From Sulfurospirillum sp. (lineage in GTDB: Bacteria; Campylobacterota; Campylobacteria; Campylobacterales; Sulfurospirillaceae): a stretch of 37,284 bases of DNA. This document shows, piece by piece, positions 30,033-37,284 of the stretch. Location: contig JAERRW010000015.1 of the NCBI GenBank assembly GCA_016735235.1, positions 1-37,284 on the forward strand, read 5' to 3'. Every line of letters begins with the position of its first letter. Position 1 is the first letter of the stretch. The notes under the pieces were generated by a model. It searched no databases. It saw only the letters and a list, made by a program, of their open reading frames with translations, and was not told the origin of the DNA. The translations under genes and the position numbers were made by a program.

Positions 30033-31160
30033 ATGAAGTTTAATATAGATAATAGAGATGGAAATGCTAGAGCAACTACCATCAAAACCGCACATAGTAC
30101 AATAAAAACTCCAGTTTTTATGCCAGTTGGAACAGCAGGAAGTGTTAAAAGTTTAGATGCAAAAGATATAGCAGAGGAACTTGGAGCAAAAATAATTTTA
30201 GGTAATACTTATCACTTATATCTTAGACCAAACGATAAGATCATAAAACACTTTGGAGGACTTCATGGTTTTACTAAATTTCAAAACAGTTTTTTAACAG
30301 ATAGTGGCGGATTTCAAGCTTTTAGTCTTAGCAATATATCTAAGGCAGACAAAAATGGAATTATGTTTAAAAGCCATATAGATGGAAGTAAGCACTATTT
30401 TACTCCTAAGAAAGTTTTAGATATCCAATATAATCTAAACTCCGATATAATGATGATACTTGACGACCTAGTAGCACTCCCAGCAAGTAATGAGAGAGTA
30501 GCCCTAAGCATACAAAGAACAACAAATTGGGCAAAAGAGGCTATTGATCACCACAAAAGTCAAAAAGCAAAAGGTATAGGCTTAAATCAAAATATTTTTG
30601 CTATTATACAAGGCGGAACAAATAAAGAAGCAAGACAAATATCGGCAAACCAACTTTGTGCTTTAGAAGATTATGATGGCTATGCTATAGGTGGGCTTAG
30701 TGTTGGTGAAAAAAATCAAGACATGTACGATACAGTAGAATGGACAACTCAATTTATGCCTGAAAATAAACCACGCTATCTTATGGGTGTCGGAACTCCT
30801 GAAGATTTAGTAGAGAATGTTGAACGAGGAGTAGACATGTTTGACTGTGTAATGCCAACAAGAAATGCAAGAAACGGAACTCTTTTTACCTCTTTTGGTA
30901 AAATAAATATAAAATTATCAAAATTAAAACTAGATGACAATAAAATAGACCTTAAATGCAACTGTTATACATGTAAAAACTACAGTCGTGGCTACATGTC
31001 TCATCTATTTCGTACTCGTGAACTAACATATTTTAGACTAGCAAGTTTACATAATCTACACTACTATATGACACTTATGAAGAAAATGAGGGAAGCAATA
31101 CTGGTGGGTAAATTTAATGAATTTAAAAAAGATTTTTACAATAAACGAAATATAGTTTAA
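30033..31160 (+). CDS. tgt: Queuine tRNA-ribosyltransferase
   Basis: '[16 protein letters not shown]', '[16 protein letters not shown]', '[13 protein letters not shown]', 'IGGLSVGE', '[16 protein letters not shown]', zinc ligands '[17 protein letters not shown]'. Confidence 0.97.
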   Translation: MKFNIDNRDGNARATTIKTAHSTIKTPVFMPVGTAGSVKSLDAKDIAEELGAKIILGNTYHLYLRPNDKIIKHFGGLHGFTKFQNSFLTDSGGFQAFSLSNISKADKNGIMFKSHIDGSKHYFTPKKVLDIQYNLNSDIMMILDDLVALPASNERVALSIQRTTNWAKEAIDHHKSQKAKGIGLNQNIFAIIQGGTNKEARQISANQLCALEDYDGYAIGGLSVGEKNQDMYDTVEWTTQFMPENKPRYLMGVGTPEDLVENVERGVDMFDCVMPTRNARNGTLFTSFGKINIKLSKLKLDDNKIDLKCNCYTCKNYSRGYMSHLFRTRELTYFRLASLHNLHYYMTLMKKMREAILVGKFNEFKKDFYNKRNIV

Positions 31161-32503
31161 ATTACTACAGTATCTTCTCTTTTTGCTACATATTTTAACC
31201 AAAAAAATCCAAATAATCCAGCAAACAGTGAAGCTACTATAATACCAATTTTAGCTTGATAAACAAGATTAGGCTCATTTATAAATGCTAAATCTGCAAC
31301 AAATATTGACATGGTAAAACCTATGCCTCCAAGAAATGAGACACCAAATATTTGGCTCATGGTACTCCCCTTTGGTAATTGTGCAATTTTAAATTTGATT
31401 GCTAACCATGAAACACCAAATATACCTAAAACTTTTCCAAAAATAAGACCAGCTATAATCCCAAGAGATATAGGCTCGACAATAGTACCAATAGAGTTAA
31501 AATCTATAGCAATTCCAGCATTAGCAAGTGCAAAAATAGGAATTATAACTAAAGCAACAAGAAGATGTAAATCATATTCAAGTCGTGCGGCGGGAGTACC
31601 AATTGAATCTATTTTATCTTTTATGTTTTGTAATATAGCTTTTTGCTTTTCATTCATTCTTTTATCTTCTACTGTTGCATGGTTATCATAATCATTAAGT
31701 AATTTTTTAGTATTTTTTGTGAAATTTGAAGGAGAATATTTTGGTTTTGATGGTATTGACATAGCCGCAATAACACCAGCTATAGTAGCATGAACACCTG
31801 ATTCAAGCATAAAAAACCACATAAACAGTCCAATAATAAAATATGGTAAAATCATATGAATACCCACACGATTAAATATTACTAAAATCAAAAAAGATAC
31901 TCCAGCTAAAATAAGTGGTAACATGTTAATTGTATCGGTATAAAAAATAGCTATAACTAAAACTGCACCTAAATCATCAACAATTGCAAGAGCAACTAAA
32001 AATGTTACTAGTGTAGTAGGCACTCTTTTACCTAGAAGAACCAATATACTAATAGCAAATGCTATATCTGTTGCCATCGGTATGCCCCAGCCATTTACTC
32101 CTTCACTGCCTGCATTAATGCCTACATATACTAAAGCGGGGAAAACCATACCGCCAATAGCAGCCAATATAGGTAAAATTGCAACTTTAATATTTGAAAG
32201 TTCTCCAACTAGTATTTCTCTTTTAATTTCTAGACCTATTATAAAGAAAAATATAGCCATTAGACCATCGTTAATCCAATGATGTATTGTTTGAGATAGC
32301 TGCCAAGAACCAACTACAAAATCTATTTTTGTATAAAAAAAAGATGTATAAACCTCTGCAAAAGGACTATTTGCTAATATTAGCGCAATTATAGTCATAA
32401 ATATTAAAACAAATCCAGTTGTTGTTTGTGCATGCAAAAAGTGCTCAAATGGTGTTGAAACTTTATTAAAAGCCTTCTCCCATGGAGCATATAATTTTTT
32501 CAT
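31157..32503 (-). CDS. nhaA: Na+/H+ antiporter NhaA
   Basis: '[21 protein letters not shown]', '[25 protein letters not shown]', '[18 protein letters not shown]', '[19 protein letters not shown]'. Confidence 0.97.
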   Translation of the reverse strand: MKKLYAPWEKAFNKVSTPFEHFLHAQTTTGFVLIFMTIIALILANSPFAEVYTSFFYTKIDFVVGSWQLSQTIHHWINDGLMAIFFFIIGLEIKREILVGELSNIKVAILPILAAIGGMVFPALVYVGINAGSEGVNGWGIPMATDIAFAISILVLLGKRVPTTLVTFLVALAIVDDLGAVLVIAIFYTDTINMLPLILAGVSFLILVIFNRVGIHMILPYFIIGLFMWFFMLESGVHATIAGVIAAMSIPSKPKYSPSNFTKNTKKLLNDYDNHATVEDKRMNEKQKAILQNIKDKIDSIGTPAARLEYDLHLLVALVIIPIFALANAGIAIDFNSIGTIVEPISLGIIAGLIFGKVLGIFGVSWLAIKFKIAQLPKGSTMSQIFGVSFLGGIGFTMSIFVADLAFINEPNLVYQAKIGIIVASLFAGLFGFFWLKYVAKREDTVVI

Positions 32504-32511
32504 CTGTTTTC

Positions 32512-33801
32512 CTACTTTAATCTCTCTAATACTGAAGACTCATGAGCCCCTAATCCTTCTGCTCGTGCCATAATAGCACACTCATGACCTATCTCTTTTA
32601 TGCCATTTTGACTCATGCAAATAATAGAAGATTTTTTCAAAAAATTTTCAACACCAAGCGGAGAGTAGAACTTTGCTGTTCCTCCAGTTGGTAAAGTATG
32701 ATTTGGTCCTGCTATATAATCACCTATAGGTTCTGGGGTATATCTACCCATAAAAATTGCACCTGCATGTTTTATATGAGGCAATAAATCAAATGGTTCT
32801 TTTGTCATTATTTCAAGATGTTCTGGTGCTATCTCATTCATAAGATTAACTGCTTCTTCCATATTTTTAGTTACTATAATAACTCCACGCTCTTTTATTG
32901 AACATGTAGCTATCTTTTTTCTATCTAGCTTATCTAGCCATTCATATACCTTTTTACTTGTTTCATCTGCAATAAGTTGTGAAGGAGTTATAAGAATTGA
33001 GCTTGCCATCTCATCATGCTCTGCTTGACTTAGTAAATCTATAGCTAAAAAATTACAGTCCGCACTCTCGTCTGCTAAAATTCCTATCTCACTTGGTCCG
33101 GCAATCATATCTATATTAACTTCGCCAAAAACAAGCTTTTTTGCTGCTGCTACAAAAATATTACCCGGTCCTGTTATAACATCAACCTTTGGAATAGTTT
33201 TAGTTCCATAAGCCATAGCAGCCACAGCACTTGCTCCTCCAACTTTATAAGCTTTTTTTATACCACAAAAATGCATAGTTGCCAATAGAAGTGAATTTAA
33301 TTCATTATATGGTGCTGGTGTACAAACTACTATTTTTTTAACACCGGCTACTATTGCGGGAATTGCATTCATAAGAAGTGAGCTAGGATACGCTGCTTTG
33401 CCTCCGGGTATATAAAGACCCGCACAATCCACTGGAGTAACCTTTTGACCTAAAATATTACCGTTATCTTCAAAATCTAACCAAGAAGTTGGTTTTTGTT
33501 TTTCATGATAAGTTTTAATCCTATTATAAGCCAATTGCAAAGCATCTTTTAAATTTGGTTCTAGCTCATCATAAGCTTTTTTCATAATATCACAAGTTAT
33601 CTCTAGCTCTTCATCGCAATTTGGAATCCAATTATCAAATTTTTTTATATCTTTTTTTAAGGCTTCATTACCTTGATTTTTTATCTCATAAAGTATATTT
33701 GAAACAACTTTAGACGCATTATCTATCTCGATACTTCCTCGTTGCAACAATTTGTTAAATTGACTCTTGAAATTAATATCATTAGTATGTATCTGTCTCA
33801 T
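32512..33801 (-). CDS. hisD: Histidinol dehydrogenase
   Basis: 'GLYIPGGKAAYPSSLLMNAIPA', 'DVITGPGNIFVAAAKK', 'DMIAGPSEIGILAD', 'GPNHTLPTGGTAKFYSPLGVENF'. Confidence 0.97.
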   Translation of the reverse strand: MRQIHTNDINFKSQFNKLLQRGSIEIDNASKVVSNILYEIKNQGNEALKKDIKKFDNWIPNCDEELEITCDIMKKAYDELEPNLKDALQLAYNRIKTYHEKQKPTSWLDFEDNGNILGQKVTPVDCAGLYIPGGKAAYPSSLLMNAIPAIVAGVKKIVVCTPAPYNELNSLLLATMHFCGIKKAYKVGGASAVAAMAYGTKTIPKVDVITGPGNIFVAAAKKLVFGEVNIDMIAGPSEIGILADESADCNFLAIDLLSQAEHDEMASSILITPSQLIADETSKKVYEWLDKLDRKKIATCSIKERGVIIVTKNMEEAVNLMNEIAPEHLEIMTKEPFDLLPHIKHAGAIFMGRYTPEPIGDYIAGPNHTLPTGGTAKFYSPLGVENFLKKSSIICMSQNGIKEIGHECAIMARAEGLGAHESSVLERLK

Positions 33802-33828
33802 ATTTGCTCTTGCATCTCTATTGTACTC

Positions 33829-34896
33829 TTAATTTCTATTTAAGCATTTCAAATCTTTAAATGCCTGATTAACTCTTTTTATTGTAGCATTTTCGCCAGC
33901 TCTTAACCATTTCCTTGGGTCATAATATTTTTTATTTGGCTGATCGCCACCTTGAGGATTTCCTATTTGAGTTTGAAGATAAGCCTTATTATTCTCAATG
34001 TACTCTTTTGTTCCCTTCCAAAAAGACCACTGTGTATCTGTATCAATATTCATCTTAACAACACCATACTCTATTGCTTCATGTATATCGGCTAGCTTAC
34101 TTCCACTTCCTCCATGAAACACAAAATTTACTGGTTTTTCTGAAGTATTAAATTTTTCTTGAATATATTTTTGAGAATTATCAAGTATCTTTGGGGTTAA
34201 ATTAACATTACCAGGTTTATATACACCATGAACATTACCAAAAGAAGCTGCAATAGTAAAATTAGAACCAATATCCATTAGTCTTTCATATGCATAAGCC
34301 ACATCTTCTGGTTGAGTATATAGTGCGGAATTATCTAAATGAGTATTATCCACACCATCTTCTTCACCGCCTGTACAACCTAATTCTATCTCAAGAGTCA
34401 TACCAATTTTACTCATTCTTTTATGATACTTCACACATGTATCTATATTCTCTTTTAAACTCTCATGCGAGAGGTCAATCATATGAGAACTATACAGAGG
34501 TTTTCCAAGTTTTTTAAAATGAGTTTCACTTGCATCTAGTAGCCCGTCTATCCAAGGAAGGAGTTTTCTTGATGCATGATCTGTATGGAGAACAACACAA
34601 ACACCATAAGCCTCCGCTACTGTATGCACATGTAAAGCCCCACTAATAGCACCTAAAATACTTGAGTTTATACTACTTAAGCCTTCGCCTGCATAAAATT
34701 GAGCTCCACCATTGGAAAATTGTACAACAATAGGAGAGTCCGCATTTTTTGCAGACTCTAGTACCGCATTTATAGAGTTTGTACTTACTACATTTACCGC
34801 TGGAATAGCACAATGATTTGCTTTAGCTATTTTAAATACTTTTTGAACATCATCACCGCTTAAAACTCCAGGTTTTAGAACATCAAATAACGACAT
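33829..34896 (-). CDS. fba: Class II fructose-bisphosphate aldolase
   Basis: 'AIPAVNVVSTNSINAVLE', 'VVLHTDHAS', 'IELGCTGGEEDGVDN', 'FVFHGGSGSKLADIHEAIEYGVVKMNIDTDTQW'. Confidence 0.95.
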   Translation of the reverse strand: MSLFDVLKPGVLSGDDVQKVFKIAKANHCAIPAVNVVSTNSINAVLESAKNADSPIVVQFSNGGAQFYAGEGLSSINSSILGAISGALHVHTVAEAYGVCVVLHTDHASRKLLPWIDGLLDASETHFKKLGKPLYSSHMIDLSHESLKENIDTCVKYHKRMSKIGMTLEIELGCTGGEEDGVDNTHLDNSALYTQPEDVAYAYERLMDIGSNFTIAASFGNVHGVYKPGNVNLTPKILDNSQKYIQEKFNTSEKPVNFVFHGGSGSKLADIHEAIEYGVVKMNIDTDTQWSFWKGTKEYIENNKAYLQTQIGNPQGGDQPNKKYYDPRKWLRAGENATIKRVNQAFKDLKCLNRN

Positions 34897-34904
34897 GTTG
34901 TACC

Positions 34905-35717
34905 TTAATTTATGACTATTTTAGCTTTTTTTCTTAAAGATTCCACTTGCTTAATAACGTCATCGCTAAATTTTTTCATCTTAAGATCTTTTTCTATTTG
35001 CTCTTTTACATCGCTAAATTTAATTTTTTCTTCAACTTTTTTATCTTCTGTTAAAATTATATGATAACCAAATTGTGTTTTTACTGGAGTTTTTGTAAAT
35101 TCACCTTTTTTTTGTCCAAATGCTGCTTTGCTAAAAGCTTCTACCATCTGCTTCTTATTAAACCAGCCTAAATCTCCGCCATTTGCACCACTTGGTCCTG
35201 TTGATTTTGTTTTTGCTAACTCTATAAATTTAGAAGTTAAAGCTTCGCCTTTTAGGCTATCCAGCTCTTTTATAATTGCTTTTGCAGCTTTTTCATCATC
35301 CATAATAATATGTCTTGCTTTTATGGTTTCTGGTTTTACAAACTTTTCGCTATTTTCATCAAAATAGGCTTTTTGATCTTCTTGAGAAACTTTTACATCT
35401 TCAAACAGTCTCTTCATCCAAATTTGAATAACCAAATCAGATTTTAAAGACTCTAAAGTCTTTTTATAATCATCATCTTTATCAATTCCCAAATTAAGCG
35501 CCTCTTTTGCTAGAAGTTGTCTATCGATAGCTTGATCTATTATCTTCTTTTGTTGCTCTGGCTGAAGTGTGTCATACTTAGCTCCGGGCATTACCCTAAG
35601 AAGATTTTCTATATCTTCATCTGTTATTTTTACATCATTCACTGTTGCATACACTTTAGCATTCAAATTAACACTCATTACAAATGCCAACAAACTTAAT
35701 ATAACAATTTTTTTCAT
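34905..35717 (-). CDS. Parvulin-type peptidyl-prolyl isomerase, PEB4/Cbf2-like
   Basis: Signal peptide; SurA_N-like region; PpiC core 'IKARHIIMDDEKAAKAII...GPSGANGGDLGWFNKKQMVEAFSKAAFGQKKGEFTKTPVKTQFGYHIILTEDK'. Confidence 0.92.
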   Translation of the reverse strand: MKKIVILSLLAFVMSVNLNAKVYATVNDVKITDEDIENLLRVMPGAKYDTLQPEQQKKIIDQAIDRQLLAKEALNLGIDKDDDYKKTLESLKSDLVIQIWMKRLFEDVKVSQEDQKAYFDENSEKFVKPETIKARHIIMDDEKAAKAIIKELDSLKGEALTSKFIELAKTKSTGPSGANGGDLGWFNKKQMVEAFSKAAFGQKKGEFTKTPVKTQFGYHIILTEDKKVEEKIKFSDVKEQIEKDLKMKKFSDDVIKQVESLRKKAKIVIN

Positions 35718-35831
35718 CTAAAATCCTTTTTTTATTTGTATTTTAACTATTATTTTACTAATATTTAAATTAAAATCTAATTATATATAACAATTTTAAA
35801 TAATTTATTAATTTGGCTATACTATTAACAA

Positions 35832-36479
35832 ATGAAAAAAGCCACAAAAATAGAGATAAATAAAATAAAAAGCCTTTTTATTGAAAACTATACAGACATA
35901 ACGACAGAATTAAACTATAAAAACTTGTATGAACTTATAGTGTCAGTTATGTTGTCAGCTCAATGCACAGATAAAAGAGTCAATATAATAACACCAGCTT
36001 TATTTAAAAAATACCCAAATGTAATCAAGCTTGGTAGTGCAAATTTAGATGATGTAAAAGAGTTAATAAAATCTTGCTCTTTTTTTAACAATAAAGCAAA
36101 AAACCTTATTAAAATGTCAAATAGAGTTATAGAGAATTTTAATAGCAAAATACCGCTTAATAAAAAAGATCTTATCACATTAGCCGGTGTTGGGCAAAAA
36201 ACTGCACATGTTGTTATGATAGAATATACTGGAGCAAATTTAATGGCAGTAGATACACATGTATTTAGAGTAGCCCATAGATTGGGGCTTAGTAGTGAAA
36301 AAACTGCAATAAAAACAGAAGAAGAATTAACAAAAAAATTCAAAACAAATTTACATGTACTTCATCAAGCTATGGTTCTTTTTGGAAGATACACATGTAA
36401 AGCTATAAATCCGAAATGCGATGAAGAGTGTTTTTTACAAGAGTATTGCAAAACAAAAAAAACTTTTAAAGCTGGTTAA
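35832..36479 (+). CDS. nth: Endonuclease III
   Basis: 'LSAQCTDKRVN', HhH 'LAGVGQKTAHVVM', 'VDTHVFRVAHRLGL', 4Fe-4S 'CKAINPKCDEECFLQEYC'. Confidence 0.96.
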   Translation: MKKATKIEINKIKSLFIENYTDITTELNYKNLYELIVSVMLSAQCTDKRVNIITPALFKKYPNVIKLGSANLDDVKELIKSCSFFNNKAKNLIKMSNRVIENFNSKIPLNKKDLITLAGVGQKTAHVVMIEYTGANLMAVDTHVFRVAHRLGLSSEKTAIKTEEELTKKFKTNLHVLHQAMVLFGRYTCKAINPKCDEECFLQEYCKTKKTFKAG

Positions 36480-36528
36480 AAATATTTCGTTTGCTCTATT
36501 TGCTAGATTTAAAATACAATTTATTAAA

Positions 36529-36547
36529 TTTATCATTTTGTGATAAA
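36529..36547. repeat. Inverted repeat upstream of the methyltransferase gene
   Basis: TTTATCA-ttttg-TGATAAA, perfect 7-bp arms, 5-nt spacer, ends 29 bp before the GTG start. Confidence 0.5.
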
Positions 36548-36576
36548 ATAAATCTATTAAAAAATAGGAAGATTTA

Positions 36577-37209
36577 GTGTCAAAGCCATTATTTGTAAAG
36601 AAGAATAAAAATATTAAATCACCTTTAAATTATATTGGTGGGAAATACCGATTATTAAATCAAATTATGCCATTGTTTCCAAGAAAAATAGATACATTTA
36701 TTGATTTGTTTGCAGGTGGTTGCAATGTTGGAATAAATATCAAAGCTAATAAAATTATTTTTAATGATAATTTAACATATCTTATTGAATTATTCCAAAT
36801 TTTTAAAAATAGTAATACTACAACAATAATTAATCATATTGAAAACAGAATAGATGAATTTAAATTATCTAAAACAAATGAAAAGGGATATAAAGAGTTC
36901 CGTAATTTTTATAATCAACATAAAATAACATTAGATCTGTTTGTTTTGATTGCTTACTCTTTCAATCATCAAATTAGGTTTAATAATAGTCATGAGTTCA
37001 ATAATCCATTTGGGAAAAATAGAAGTAGTTTTAATGATACAATGAAATATAATTTAATTAATTTTATTCTTAAATTGCAAAAAAATGATAATGAATTTAT
37101 AGACAATAGTTTTGAAAATTTTGATTTTTCACAATTAACAAAAAATGATTTTGTCTATTGTGATCCACCATACTTGTTTAGTCCCCCTTTCTTATGGAAT
37201 AAGTTATAA
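36577..37209 (+). pseudogene. D12-class (Dam-like) N6-adenine DNA methyltransferase, truncated after motif DPPYL
   Basis: 'KSPLNYIGGKYRLLNQIMPLFPRKIDTFIDLFAGGCNVGINI', 'IIFNDNLTYLIELFQIFK', 'RFNNSHEFNNPFGKNRSSFN', 'DFVYCDPPYL' then the frame diverges (FSPPFLWNKL*) where an IS-like end begins. Confidence 0.8.
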
Positions 37210-37284
37210 TAGTTTAAAAGGAGTTAATTTATGTCAATTATTTTACACCCATGTGCCAAGACAACGCCAAAAATCAGAGAAGAG
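37175..37284 (+). mobile_element. Left end of an IS481-like insertion sequence (continues beyond window)
   Basis: TGTTTAGTCCCCCTTTC... begins exactly where methyltransferase homology ends; followed by a transposase-like ORF with a good RBS. Confidence 0.65.
37231..37284 (+). CDS. N-terminus of an IS481-family-like transposase (partial)
   Basis: AAAAGGAG RBS then MSIILHPCAKTTPKIREE..., resembling the 'M-x-I-I-L-H-x-x-A-x-T-T-P-x-I-R' N-terminus of IS481-family DDE transposases. Confidence 0.65.
   Translation, partial: MSIILHPCAKTTPKIREE

Noticed and set aside
30015-30095. Track start of the COG3400-like ORF ([30 protein letters not shown]...)
   Set aside because: The extension overlaps the 5' end of tgt on the other strand; the start [10 protein letters not shown] at 30014 fits the family better.
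31311-32282. 126-aa and 66-aa + strand ORFs inside nhaA
   Set aside because: Antisense to a confident NhaA with conserved motifs; no RBS or family signal.
35960-36343. 127-aa minus-strand ORF
   Set aside because: Antisense to nth, which is clearly coding.
1-37284. CRISPR arrays, tRNA/rRNA genes, toxin-antitoxin pairs, prophage or defence island
   Set aside because: Read-through found no regularly spaced repeats, no structural RNA motifs, and no such gene clusters apart from the methyltransferase/IS at the right edge.

Overview
AT-rich chromosomal window whose gene content and order look like a Campylobacterota (Sulfurimonas-like) genome. Almost all of it is dense housekeeping/metabolic coding sequence: a TDT/TehA-like transporter C-terminus, proC, a molybdate transport operon (modA, di-Mop protein, modB, modC) behind kdsA, a YaiI-type protein and a YwbE-type protein, then accD-thiE-rlmH-dksA-hypothetical-dusB-panD. 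A complete set of respiratory complex I genes follows, split into two convergent blocks: nuoGHIJKLMN on + and nuoA-B-CD-E-F on -. After that come alr, an MscS-type channel, aroB, a COG3400-like TrkA-domain protein, tgt, nhaA, hisD, fba, peb4-like PpiC and nth. The right edge holds a D12-class adenine methyltransferase gene that stops just after its DPPY motif, apparently cut by an IS481-like insertion whose transposase start is the last thing in the window. I found no CRISPR array, rRNA, tRNA or clear defence island, and nothing I would call a new multi-gene system. The best leads are the IS-interrupted methyltransferase, the split complex I locus with an unusual NuoG and NuoH, a probable CTG start missed by the ORF track, and about 3-fold over-representation of the palindrome ACATGT (43 hand-counted copies).
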